Shown here in pieces: positions 38,485 through 47,217 of a stretch of 60,000 bases of DNA. The position numbers and the translations under genes are program-made. Under the pieces are notes generated by a model, which was given only the letters and a program-made list of their open reading frames with translations, was not told where the DNA came from and searched no databases. The DNA comes from Paracoccaceae bacterium (lineage in GTDB: Bacteria; Pseudomonadota; Alphaproteobacteria; Rhodobacterales; Rhodobacteraceae). Location: the NCBI GenBank assembly GCA_014323785.1, contig JACONJ010000027.1, positions 1 through 60,000 of the forward strand. Reading direction: 5' to 3'. Numbering within the stretch: position 1 is the stretch's first letter; each line of letters starts with the position of its first letter.

Positions 38485-39405
38485 TCAGCGGATACCCTGA
38501 GCCGACAGTTCAATCACTTGACCAGCCTTATCGGCAGTGATCAGGTTCGGACCCGAAGGCACATCGCCCCCGGGGATCAGGCCATAGTTTGCGTGCGCGG
38601 CAAGGAACACCACCGGCAGGTAGCCCTGAAGGAACTGCTGCTGATCAATCGCGAATGCGGCGTCTCCCGCGACGATGCTTTCAAGAAAGCTTGCCGACAG
38701 GTCAAAGGATGCCACCTGAATGTCGCGGCCGGACGCCCGGGCGGCTATGATCGAAGGCTCCCCCGCGGTGCTCGCCCCCAGGGCCATAACGGTATCAACG
38801 CTCTCATCAGAGGCCAAAGCCGCTGCGACCCTGGCCTGAATTTCAGAAGGATCGTTGCTGGTTGGCAGAACAGTTACACTACCACCAAAACCTTCCTCAA
38901 AGCCTGCGCAGCGCAGATCAAGTGCCACGTTGCCGACTTCCTGGTTTACGCAGATAGCGTTGGAGCCCCCGCGCTCGGCCAAAAGTTCGCCTGCTGCGCG
39001 TCCAGCATCAAATTCGGATTGCCCCACGTGCAAGAGCACACCGAGTTCGGCGGCCACATCTGATCCCGAGTTCATCGATATGACCGGTATACCAGCCGTA
39101 ACCGCACGCCTGATCGCCGGCCCAAGCGCATCGCCATCGGGAATGGAAACTACAAGGCCGTCGGGTTCCTGATTGACTGCGGCGTCGATGAGCTGGCTCA
39201 TCGCCACCATGTCAAAGGTTTCGGGTGCACGATACTCGACGTTTGCGCTGGTGTGTTCTGCGGCGAGATCAACGCCGTTCTTTACGACCGACCAGAACGG
39301 GTCGTTCGCCTGGCCGTGACTGACGACGATGATGTCCTGTGCCAAGGCAGGCACACCAAGGCCGATGGCCGCGACGAATGCTGCTGATTTGAAAAGACTG
39401 GTCAT
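38485..39405 (-). CDS. Sugar/cyclitol ABC transporter substrate-binding protein
   Basis: A 306-residue periplasmic binding protein of the ribose/galactose type. The signal peptide is MTSLFKSAAFVAAIGLGVPALAQ, and the mature protein begins DIIVVSHGQANDPFWSVVKNG. DGLVVSIPDGDALGPAIRRAV and GIPVISMNSGSD are the usual hinge-side segments. It is first in the presumed transport-iolCDEB transcription unit; GGGAGGAACC precedes the ATG. Inositol as ligand is inferred from the neighbours, in the manner of the IbpA/IatAP system of Caulobacter. Confidence 0.9.
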   Translation of the reverse strand: MTSLFKSAAFVAAIGLGVPALAQDIIVVSHGQANDPFWSVVKNGVDLAAEHTSANVEYRAPETFDMVAMSQLIDAAVNQEPDGLVVSIPDGDALGPAIRRAVTAGIPVISMNSGSDVAAELGVLLHVGQSEFDAGRAAGELLAERGGSNAICVNQEVGNVALDLRCAGFEEGFGGSVTVLPTSNDPSEIQARVAAALASDESVDTVMALGASTAGEPSIIAARASGRDIQVASFDLSASFLESIVAGDAAFAIDQQQFLQGYLPVVFLAAHANYGLIPGGDVPSGPNLITADKAGQVIELSAQGIR

Positions 39406-39882
39406 GGTTCCTCCCTAAGACCTTCTGGCGGGGCTTGGCCCCTGTGACATTTGGGGCTCCCCTTTATTCTGGCTTGAGCCAGCATTTTGTTTAGCTGCCC
39501 CGAGGGGAAAGAAGTATTTTTCCAATACTGCCGAATCGCGTATTGGGGCAACCGTGCTTCACACCGTACCACTTACCACCGCCATAGGGGCTTTGACAAG
39601 GGCTATCGACGCATTAGGCCCCCGAGATTCGTTCAACTTGCGCTCCTTGAGCAAACATTACCTGGAATGGCGTGACTGGCCACCGGGCAGAACATCTCCG
39701 GCAAAGATTTACGCGCCGGAAGACACCATGACTTGTTCATGCCAGCTTCCCCTATCTTGACAGAATGCACTATGGCGGCGCATGAGAGCACGGAAAATTT
39801 TGAAAACGGAATTCTATGCAAGACTCAGTTCAAAGAAAAACTGTGTCATCGTCATCGCGGTGAGCACCTCGGGAGGAGTACT
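39406..39882. promoter_or_regulatory. Divergent iol control region with overlapping inverted repeats
   Basis: The 477 bp between the transporter operon and iolG must hold both promoters. At 39513-39546 there is AGTATT-N5-AATACT (39513-39529), and its right arm also takes part in CCAATAC-N11-GTATTGG (39522-39546). Three related half-sites in 34 bp suggest an operator for a dimeric regulator. No regulator gene is in the window. Short open frames in 39487-39760 have no SD and no recognisable domain. Confidence 0.5.
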
Positions 39883-40923
39883 ATGAAAGTCGCGCTTTTT
39901 GGCGCGGGGCGGATCGGTAATGTCCATGCGGCCTCGATCAAGATGAACCCCCGGTCCGAGCTTGTCGCCGTCACCGACATAGTGCCTGAAGCCGCCGAGG
40001 CCCTGGCCTGGAACCACGGCATCACCGCGGCCAGCGCGGATGCCATACTGGCCGATGCTGGCATCGACGCAATCCTTATCGCGTCCTCTACCAACACCCA
40101 CGCCGACCTGATCGAACAGGGCGTAAAGGCTGGCAAGGCGATTTTCTGTGAAAAGCCCATCGACCTCGATCTGTCGCGTGCGCTTGATATCGGGAAAATG
40201 GTCCAAGGCTATGATAAACCAGTAATGGTGGGCTTCAATCGCCGGTTTGATCCGAATTTTGCCGCGCTCAAGATGGCACTTGATGCAGGCGAGGTTGGCA
40301 AGTCGGTTCTTCTCACCGTGACATCCTATGACCCTGCCCCACCACCAATTGATTACATCAAGGTTTCTGGTGGGCTCTACCGCGACATGACAATCCACGA
40401 TTTCGATATGTGTGCCTTTCTTTTTGGTATGCCCGAGACCTTGAGTGCCCATGGTGCCTGCATGGTTGACCCTCTGATTGGCAAGGCAGGCGACATTGAC
40501 ACTGCTGTTGTGGTGCTCGCCTACGCTGACGGTCGCCTGGCCACGATTCGCAATTCTCGCCGTGCGCCCTATGGCTACGACCAGCGGGTTGAGATTTTAG
40601 GGTCCAAAGGCACCTTGGTGGCGAACAATGTGCTGGAAAACACCGTGGTAAAATCTACCAATGAGGGGTGTACCTCGGCCAGGCCTGTCAACTTTTTTCT
40701 TGAGCGATACATGCGGGCCTACGAAATCGAATGGCAGGTTTTTGTTGACTCCTGTATCAACGGCGAACTGGTTCCGGCTAACATCCAGGACGGAATTAAT
40801 GCGCTGGCACTGGCCGAGGCGGCGAACCTGTCCCAGGCCCAAGGACGCCCTGTCGCTGTTACGGCTGAAATGACAAGAGGACAAGAGCTTGAGCCTTGGC
40901 CTTGTAGGGGTGGAGGCTTTTGA
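39883..40923 (+). CDS. iolG: Inositol 2-dehydrogenase
   Basis: A 346-residue Gfo/Idh/MocA enzyme that oxidises myo-inositol to 2-keto-myo-inositol with NAD. GAGRIGNVHA (7-16) is the Rossmann motif, followed by the EKP motif in IFCEKPIDLDL (catalytic Lys) and the DMTIHDFDMCAFLFG segment with Asp and His of the active site. The pattern (FNRRFDPNFAALK, VEILGSKGTL) matches IolG rather than the two other family members nearby. ATG 39883 has a strong GGGAGGAG site. It is transcribed away from the transporter-iolCDEB operon. 40924-41199, after it, shows nothing recognisable. Confidence 0.92.
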   Translation: MKVALFGAGRIGNVHAASIKMNPRSELVAVTDIVPEAAEALAWNHGITAASADAILADAGIDAILIASSTNTHADLIEQGVKAGKAIFCEKPIDLDLSRALDIGKMVQGYDKPVMVGFNRRFDPNFAALKMALDAGEVGKSVLLTVTSYDPAPPPIDYIKVSGGLYRDMTIHDFDMCAFLFGMPETLSAHGACMVDPLIGKAGDIDTAVVVLAYADGRLATIRNSRRAPYGYDQRVEILGSKGTLVANNVLENTVVKSTNEGCTSARPVNFFLERYMRAYEIEWQVFVDSCINGELVPANIQDGINALALAEAANLSQAQGRPVAVTAEMTRGQELEPWPCRGGGF

Positions 40924-41199
40924 CACCCAATGATTCCAAGGCCGCGCTCAGGTTTACATTACCGGGACTGACGCGGTTTTCTGACACCATGCGATCAGGA
41001 AACCGTCCCCTCATGTCCGTCATCTTGCAGCATATCGCCGTCCAGGAGAGTATATCAAAATCCGTGCCCTCACGCACATTCACCTGCGTTTTGCAAGATG
41101 CCGAGTTGTATCTGCTCCCCCCTGAACCTCTTGAAGGAAAAGAAGGACACATATCGATTCCTCGCCAGGTTGAAGCAATCTTGCCCCTTTCGCCTGAAC

Positions 41200-42360
41200 C
41201 TACCGAAACATCGGTGGTCGCGCATCAACCCAAGCACCTTCCGCCTTGGCACTTGTCGCCACTGCGAACACGGCAGCCATGGATCGCAAACCGTCCTCTG
41301 CCCGCGGATATAGGTCCGCGAGTGGATCCGGTGCGCGACCTTCCTTATCGGCGTGAATCACTTCCGCCAGGTCAGAATAGATATTAGCGAAAGCAAGGGG
41401 CATCCCTTCGGCGTGGCCAACGGTGACACGGCTGGTCCGGTCAGCCTCGGGTGACAACCCCGCTTGCCCGCGCTCTAACGTCTGTAGATTGGCACCAAGC
41501 GGCATCCAGTAAAGCTGGTTCGGCTGTTCTTGCGACCACCGCAGGCCACCCTTTTCGCCGAATATCTGGAGCGTTAACCCGTGCTGCCGCCCTATCGCCA
41601 CCGATGAGGTCCATAGCCGACCGACTGCCCCGCCATCAAACCGCAGGTTAACCATGACATCATCCTCAAGTTCCCGGCCAGCGACACAGCTGACCGCATC
41701 AGCAGAGAGCCGCCTGACTTCCTTCCCGATGACGAATGATGCCATGTGCAGCGCGTGAACGCCGCAATCTGCAAACTGGGCACTAACCCCGGCCTGTGCG
41801 GAATCATAGCGCCAGCGTATGCGCGGATTGTCAGCATCAGCGGCATTGGCGTGGTGGCCATGGGCGAACTCTGCCTTCACCAGCCGGATTTGCCCAAGAC
41901 ACCCTCGCAACACCATTGCCCGCATATGCCGGACAAGTGAATATCCGGTATAGCCGTAGTTCACAGCGCAAATTCGGCCAGTATGACGGACAACGCGGAC
42001 GATATCCTCACTTTCCGCCACCGTCATAGTCATCGGCTTTTCGCAGAGGACGTGGAACCCGGCCTCAAGAAATGCCTTGGTGATCTCAAAATGAGTTGCG
42101 TTGGGTGTGGCCACTGTGACAAGGTCAACGCGGTCGTCCCGGTCACATTCGCCCATCAGCATCTCTTTCCAGTCTCCATAGGCACGGTCGGGGGCAAGTC
42201 CCAGCCGCTGACCATAAGCACGGCCTTCTTCAGGTCGGTGGTCCAGGGCTCCGGCGGTGAACGCAAACATTCCGTCCAGCCCGGCACCCAACCGGTGCAC
42301 CGGGCCGATCTGGCTTGCCTCACCGCCACCGATCATTCCCCAGCGCAATTTGCAGGTCAT
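41200..42360 (-). CDS. Gfo/Idh/MocA-family oxidoreductase
   Basis: A 386-residue NAD(P)-dependent dehydrogenase. MIGGGEASQIGPVHR is the nucleotide-binding start, HVLCEKPMTMTVAES carries the catalytic Lys, and QFADCGVHALHMASFVIG the active-site Asp/His. MCKLRWGM-type long enzymes of this subgroup accompany catabolic clusters for modified sugars or cyclitols; the substrate is unknown. ATG 42360 follows GAGGATGGG. It lies 28 bp after the broken iolE-like gene and two genes after another Gfo/Idh member, forming one minus-strand unit. Confidence 0.9.
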   Translation of the reverse strand: MTCKLRWGMIGGGEASQIGPVHRLGAGLDGMFAFTAGALDHRPEEGRAYGQRLGLAPDRAYGDWKEMLMGECDRDDRVDLVTVATPNATHFEITKAFLEAGFHVLCEKPMTMTVAESEDIVRVVRHTGRICAVNYGYTGYSLVRHMRAMVLRGCLGQIRLVKAEFAHGHHANAADADNPRIRWRYDSAQAGVSAQFADCGVHALHMASFVIGKEVRRLSADAVSCVAGRELEDDVMVNLRFDGGAVGRLWTSSVAIGRQHGLTLQIFGEKGGLRWSQEQPNQLYWMPLGANLQTLERGQAGLSPEADRTSRVTVGHAEGMPLAFANIYSDLAEVIHADKEGRAPDPLADLYPRAEDGLRSMAAVFAVATSAKAEGAWVDARPPMFR

Positions 42361-42388
42361 TTCAGCCCATCCTCTAACTTGGGTTAGT

Positions 42389-42962
42389 TTACGAAGGATC
42401 TGCCGTACGACAGGAAAGTCCACGTCCCGCTGGCCGGGAATGTATGCAGGAGATGCGCTCTGAATGGTGCTGCATGAAGGTCACGGGATTAAGACCAGCA
42501 TAGGCATGGTAGCCGGTGTCGAAACAGATTTTCAGGAGGCTTTCATCCACTTCGCCAGGCACACGTTCAATCTCCGGTTCAAAATCCATAAAACCCGCAG
42601 CATGAGCGTGGATAGAAGGAATGCGCCCATGAGATGAAATCGAGTCAATAAGAACAAAATGTCTGGCTTCGTGAGCAACCAGAGACCGCACCGTCTGACG
42701 GCGGTGTCCTCGGCGTCCCGCCATCTTCCGGAATCGTGAAAGGGATGAACAATGACGCCATCGATCAGGGCAAGACCATTTTCTTCAGGCACCTTGCCAA
42801 ACTCAACCGTATTCTCGGGCATGTAGCCAGCGGACCCCGGTTTAATCCCTGTGTCGCCCGCTTCGGCCCATTCCCCAAGAAACTGCCGCCAAGACGGGTT
42901 GCGTAAGTCATTTGCAAACTCACCCCCAGGAACACGGTGCGTTTCAAATCTGGATCACCATA
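42389..42962 (-). pseudogene. Ruined iolE-like TIM-barrel gene (inosose dehydratase/isomerase family)
   Basis: After a good GGGAGG site, ATG 42962 opens MVIQI and meets TGA at codon 6, where homologues have Gly of IGNAPCSWGV; the following bases do encode NAPCSWG. A frameshift near 42925 leads to EFANDLRNPSWRQF and GEWAEAGDTGIKPGSAGYMPENT, then LIDGVIVHPFHDSGRWRD, another shift near 42680-42720, and RHFVLIDSISS. There the text jumps to IHAHAAGFMDFEPEIERV, a likely internal deletion, and on to ICFDTGYHAYAGLNP. The C-terminal third is missing. Family proteins have about 300 residues; about 190 codons remain. NAPCSWGV is the signature of inosose dehydratase relatives. Confidence 0.85.
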
Positions 42963-42964
42963 AC

Positions 42965-44077
42965 TCAGACCTCCCTTACATCAGATATGTTGACCCACAT
43001 ACCCTTGTCGGCACTTATAAAAACAGCTTCAACGACCTCTGCAACGGCCAGCCCGTCGCGGAACGTTGGCCAAACATTTTCGCCGGTTTCGATAGCGGTC
43101 AGGAAATCCTTGGCCTCAATGATGATCTGGTCCAGGTAACCTGTACCGTGCCCCGGCCCCAGGCAGAAGCTTTTGTATTCCGGATGCGCTGGTCCGGTCA
43201 GGATTTTACGAAACCCACGGGTCGCTTCCGGTCCCTCGGCAAGGTAGAGCCAAACGGCGTTCTGATCCTCCTGATCGAAACGTATCGCCCCCTTCGTACC
43301 AGTGATTTCGTAGGCATAGCCCATCTTGCGGCCAGTTGAGACGCGACTGGAATAAATGTGGCCCATCACCCCGTTCTCGAAGCGGCACATGATTTGGGCG
43401 TGATCGTCGTTGGCGACCTTGCCACCGGGGCGGTCGGTTACCACCGTCTCAACCTCGGACATGACTCGCGCAATGGGCCCCATCAGGGTCAGGGCCGCAT
43501 TGATCGGATGCGGGGCCAGATCACCCATGTTGCCATTAGCTCGTCCAGAGAAGCACCAGCGGAACGGTTCAGCCGGATCTGCACCAAAATCTTCGGTATG
43601 TTCACCACGAAACCAGGTCACATTCCCGATGACACCCTGTAAAAGGAGCTGCCGGACGAACTGGCTTGCAGGGGTGCGGATATAGTTAAATCCAGTCATG
43701 TTGATGGCACCCGCCGCCTCAGCGGCTGCCACCATCGCGCGGGCGTCGGTTAGTGTTTCCGCCAGTGGTTTCTCGCAAAACACTGGTTTTCCCAATGAAA
43801 ATGCGGCCTCGGCGATAGTGCGGTGGGTGTTCTGGGGGGAGGCGATGACCACCGCATGGACCCTCGGATCAGCCACAAGGTCCGCCCACGAAGATGCTGC
43901 ACGGGCAAAGCCATAGGCCCGTCGGTAACGCTCTGCGTTGTCTGGATTGGAAGCCGCGATCAACTCAAGCCGCGGCCTTAGGGACGTGTCAAAGACCGCG
44001 CCGACGGCGGCCATGGCCACAGCGTGGGCTTTGCCCATGTAGCCCCCGCCAATGATACCGATGCCGATCTCTGTCAT
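42965..44077 (-). CDS. Gfo/Idh/MocA-family oxidoreductase
   Basis: A 370-residue dehydrogenase with IGIIGGGYMGKAHAVAM (dinucleotide motif), VFCEKPLAETLTDA (catalytic Lys), and the GDLAPHPINAALTLMG segment. It is close in pattern to proteins annotated as inositol or scyllo-inositol dehydrogenase-like; the substrate is not readable. ATG 44077 was chosen (ATG 44083 also possible); the ribosome site is weak. It heads a minus-strand unit with the broken iolE-like gene and the second Gfo/Idh gene, and shares an 88-bp divergent spacer with the PfkB kinase gene. Confidence 0.9.
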   Translation of the reverse strand: MTEIGIGIIGGGYMGKAHAVAMAAVGAVFDTSLRPRLELIAASNPDNAERYRRAYGFARAASSWADLVADPRVHAVVIASPQNTHRTIAEAAFSLGKPVFCEKPLAETLTDARAMVAAAEAAGAINMTGFNYIRTPASQFVRQLLLQGVIGNVTWFRGEHTEDFGADPAEPFRWCFSGRANGNMGDLAPHPINAALTLMGPIARVMSEVETVVTDRPGGKVANDDHAQIMCRFENGVMGHIYSSRVSTGRKMGYAYEITGTKGAIRFDQEDQNAVWLYLAEGPEATRGFRKILTGPAHPEYKSFCLGPGHGTGYLDQIIIEAKDFLTAIETGENVWPTFRDGLAVAEVVEAVFISADKGMWVNISDVREV

Positions 44078-44165
44078 CACCATCCAACGTTCCAAATTTG
44101 CAAGTGATTGCAAAAGAACATAACCTCCGCCTTGATTTCGGACAACGGCAAAAGAGTGGAACCAA

Positions 44166-45140
44166 TTGTCATACACGCTTGACTCAAGCGGCAGCATCCT
44201 CGTCATAGGACGGGCAGGGATGGACCTCTATGCCGACCCGCCCGGCGACCGGATCGAGAATTCTACAGCCTTCATTGCGGCACTTGGTGGATCCTCGGCC
44301 AATATCGCAGTTGGCCTCCGCCGTCAGGGCGTTGATACGGCACTGGTCACTTGCGTCTCTGACGACGCTGTTGGGCGCTTCTGTTTAGGCCAACTTGACG
44401 CCTACGGTGTTGACAGGTGCTTTGTGCGCACAGTGGGGGGCGCCGCGCGCAACTCGCTTGCAGTCGTAGAGACGCGGGGTGATGACACGCAGTCGGTTAT
44501 CTACCGCAACGGCGCGGCGGATCTCGAAATGACCGAGGCCGATGTCATACCCCTGCCTTACAGTGATTTCGCAGCTCTCGTGACCAGCGGCACGGTGCTG
44601 GCGAGCGAACCTTCACGTAGTGCCTGTTTCCGTGCCCTTGAATGCGCCCGGTGTGCTGGTCTGCCATGCATTTTTGACGTTGATTACCGCCCCTATTCCT
44701 GGGCCTCGGCCGAGGAGACATCGGACATCTACAGTCGCACTGCCGCCATGTGCGACGTCATTATCGGCAACGACGTGGAGTTTGGCTTCATGGCCGGGGA
44801 TTATGATCAGGGTCTTGCCAAGGCCCGGTCTTTGGTGGCCAAAGGTGCGCGGATTGTTATTTACAAGATGGGCGAAAAGGGCGCGGTGACCATCACACCT
44901 GCGGGCGAGACACGGACGGGTATCTACCTGACCGGGGCGTTGAAACCCACGGGCGCAGGCGATGCATTCATGGCGGGGCTTCTTGCCGGACTTGTCGCAG
45001 GTTTGCCCTTGTCAGACGCTGTGGCCCGAGGATCCGCCACTGCTGCCATCGTCGTTTCTCGTGCCGGCTGCGCACAGGCCATGCCAACATCCGATGAACT
45101 GCTCCAGTTCATGGCGTCACACGCCATGATCGCAACCTGA
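44166..45140 (+). CDS. PfkB-family sugar kinase, IolC-like without DUF2090
   Basis: A 324-residue ribokinase-fold enzyme. SILVIGRAGMDLYADPPGDR and GGSSANIAVGLRRQG parallel IolC, and LKPTGAGDAFMAGLL contains the catalytic Asp. It resembles 5-dehydro-2-deoxygluconokinase more than fructokinase but lacks the DUF2090 half carried by the iolC at 34437. The start appears to be TTG 44166; GAGTGGAACCAA upstream gives only a modest ribosome site. Ten bases separate it from the second iolB gene, itself overlapping an aldolase gene. Confidence 0.88.
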   Translation: MSYTLDSSGSILVIGRAGMDLYADPPGDRIENSTAFIAALGGSSANIAVGLRRQGVDTALVTCVSDDAVGRFCLGQLDAYGVDRCFVRTVGGAARNSLAVVETRGDDTQSVIYRNGAADLEMTEADVIPLPYSDFAALVTSGTVLASEPSRSACFRALECARCAGLPCIFDVDYRPYSWASAEETSDIYSRTAAMCDVIIGNDVEFGFMAGDYDQGLAKARSLVAKGARIVIYKMGEKGAVTITPAGETRTGIYLTGALKPTGAGDAFMAGLLAGLVAGLPLSDAVARGSATAAIVVSRAGCAQAMPTSDELLQFMASHAMIAT

Positions 45141-45150
45141 CAGGTAAGCC

Positions 45151-45990
45151 ATGCACATCCCCCCCCATGACAACCAGAACCGTCCAATCGTGGACGTGAA
45201 TGATGCCCGTGTCCCGCTCACCTATTTTAACATCGTGAAGCTGAGAGCGGGAGAGACATTTGACTATCGTATTCCAGGCTACGAGACCTGTGTGGTTCCG
45301 GCGACGGGCACTGTAACGATTGAAACGGGCCGCGACGTCTTCGCGGAGATCGGCAACCGTGGCAAGGATGTCTGGGACGGTGAACCGGAGGGCGTTTATG
45401 TGCCGACCGATGCCGGTTGCCAGATCACCGCGCTGACCGACACGGAAACCTTCATTGCCGGCGCGAAATTCGCAGAGACACTGAAACCCTTTGCGGTACG
45501 CCAAAACGAATTGGACCTGGTTCAATATGGGTCTGACGACACAAAAACGCATCGAAAAATCAAACACATACTCGGTAGACACCACCATGGCAGCGTCGGG
45601 CGGCTGCTTGTTTCAGAGCTGTTCACAGTGGGTGCCGGGGGCTGGTCCGGTTTCCCGAGCCACAAACACGACACTGATCGTTTGCCGGACGAAACCCGGC
45701 ATGACGAGTGCTATAACTTTCGCTTCAGGCCGAACTACGGGTCCGGCATGCAAATGCTCCAGCGGAAGGACAACGACCCTGGCGACGCCTATCACATCGT
45801 CAATGGTTCAACCGTGCTGGTCGACAAGGGCTACCACCCCTGCTGTGCTCTGCCAGGCTATGAAATGTACTATTTTACCATTCTCGGCGGGCTCTCACAG
45901 CGATCACTGAAGCAGTATTTCCAGCCAACCCATGCCGAGCAGCTGCATAAGATACCCGGCATCATGGACATGGTAGCCAGGTTCAAATGA
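45151..45990 (+). CDS. IolB-family isomerase, second copy
   Basis: A 279-residue bicupin related to 5-deoxy-glucuronate isomerase. The metal ligands are kept (FPSHKHDTD, DECYNFRF, DKGYHPCCALPGYEMYYFTILGG), but the N-terminal half and several active-site-adjacent stretches differ from the iolB at 30851. It could act on a different deoxy-uronate. AGGTAAGCC precedes the ATG. Its TGA overlaps the aldolase ATG by 4 bp. Confidence 0.88.
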   Translation: MHIPPHDNQNRPIVDVNDARVPLTYFNIVKLRAGETFDYRIPGYETCVVPATGTVTIETGRDVFAEIGNRGKDVWDGEPEGVYVPTDAGCQITALTDTETFIAGAKFAETLKPFAVRQNELDLVQYGSDDTKTHRKIKHILGRHHHGSVGRLLVSELFTVGAGGWSGFPSHKHDTDRLPDETRHDECYNFRFRPNYGSGMQMLQRKDNDPGDAYHIVNGSTVLVDKGYHPCCALPGYEMYYFTILGGLSQRSLKQYFQPTHAEQLHKIPGIMDMVARFK

Positions 45991-46826
45991 CGATTGCCAC
46001 CCTGTCGCAGGTGCTGGAACCAGCGAACGTTGGGGGATATTCCGTGCCAGGGCTTGTTTGCCTCGGTTGGGAGGATACCCGTGCCTACGTTGCCGCGGCA
46101 GAGGCCGAAAGTGCACCTGTGATCCTGCAGGCCGGTAAATTATGTCGGGCGCATACACCTCTCTCCGTTCTTGCGGCGATGTTCCGCACACTTGCGGAAG
46201 GCACGGATGTGCAAGTTGTGGCACATCTCGATCATGGGCATTCGCTTGATGAATGTAGGCAGGCACTCGACTGTGGGTTCACCTCGGTCATGTATGACGG
46301 TTCACGCCTGCCCCTACTCGAAAACATCGTCAAGACTGCCGAGGTGGCCAACCTTGCAAAGGGGGTTGGGGCATCCTGTGAGGGAGAGATTGGTTCCGTG
46401 GGCTATCCCCAAGGTGCGGCCTCTGCGACAACAGTTCCGGAGGAAGCCGCGCAATTCGCGCAAGAGACCGGGGTTGACGCTATGGCCGTATCCGTTGGCA
46501 ATATCCACTTGCAAATCCGCCCCGGTACCCCGCTTGACCTTGCCCGGATCCGCGCCATTGAGGCACTGACGGAGGTTCCGCTTGTGGTCCACGGCGGATC
46601 CGGCCTTACCGTAAGCGACAGGCAAAACCTGTCCATGACGACCCGCGTCGCCAAAATTAACATTGGTACAGAATTGCGAATGGCATTCGGTCAGGCCTTA
46701 CGGAACGCCATTGCTGCTGACCCGTCCCGGTTTGATCGCATTGAAATCTTGCAGGCTGTGCAAGAACCGCTCACAGCTGCGGCACGACAGGTGTTCCGCC
46801 AGTTAGGAGCGAGCGGAAGGGCATGA
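45987..46826 (+). CDS. Class II aldolase, fructose-bisphosphate aldolase-like (IolJ/KbaY type)
   Basis: A 279-residue zinc-dependent aldolase. HLDHGHSLDECRQALDCGFTSVMYDGS holds a zinc His and catalytic Asp, ASCEGEIGSVGY the metal Glu region, VSVGNIHLQIRP the second His, and VVHGGSGLTVSDRQNL plus KINIGTELR the third His and phosphate site. In inositol pathways IolJ cleaves 2-deoxy-5-keto-gluconate-6-phosphate to malonic semialdehyde and DHAP. Here it ends the kinase-IolB-aldolase operon, so this module has its own aldolase, in contrast to the DUF2090 fusion of module 1. Confidence 0.9.
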   Translation: MTIATLSQVLEPANVGGYSVPGLVCLGWEDTRAYVAAAEAESAPVILQAGKLCRAHTPLSVLAAMFRTLAEGTDVQVVAHLDHGHSLDECRQALDCGFTSVMYDGSRLPLLENIVKTAEVANLAKGVGASCEGEIGSVGYPQGAASATTVPEEAAQFAQETGVDAMAVSVGNIHLQIRPGTPLDLARIRAIEALTEVPLVVHGGSGLTVSDRQNLSMTTRVAKINIGTELRMAFGQALRNAIAADPSRFDRIEILQAVQEPLTAAARQVFRQLGASGRA

Positions 46827-47217
46827 TTGACCGGGATGCCATGCTTTGCCAAGTGTATGGGATGGCCACCATGAGTGATCGTGCCCTGGATCAAACCACG
46901 CAAATGGCACGTTGAACTAGATGTCAGTGTCGCACTGGCTGGTGCGAAAGAAGACACGCTCACGTCATTGTAAGTGCCTGAACAGTAGCACAGTTCGGGT
47001 CCGTCAACAACTCCAGGCAGGAACATTGCACTTATAGAGTGTTTATTGGGCCCATCGGCTCCCGGAGCAAGAGGTCGCCGGGTTTTCGGTGGCAGGTTTG
47101 GATGTCGGGAAAGAGGCGTCTGGCCTGTCCATCAGGTAAATCTTCTGACCCTCAGGCTGGCTCCATGCGCCAATCTGTGGCATGAAGCCAGACCGGGTAG
47201 AGACAGAGTTGGAAACC
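46827..47217. other. Gap without recognised gene
   Basis: About 390 bp between the aldolase and the acyl-CoA dehydrogenase gene. Open frames on both strands lack ribosome sites and coding character. A T/A-rich patch around 47025-47050 might belong to a promoter for the downstream gene. No clear terminator was found. Confidence 0.3.

Noticed and set aside
39487-39760. Two short plus-strand frames as a possible regulator remnant
   Set aside because: No ribosome site, no helix-turn-helix pattern, and they overlap the inverted-repeat control region.
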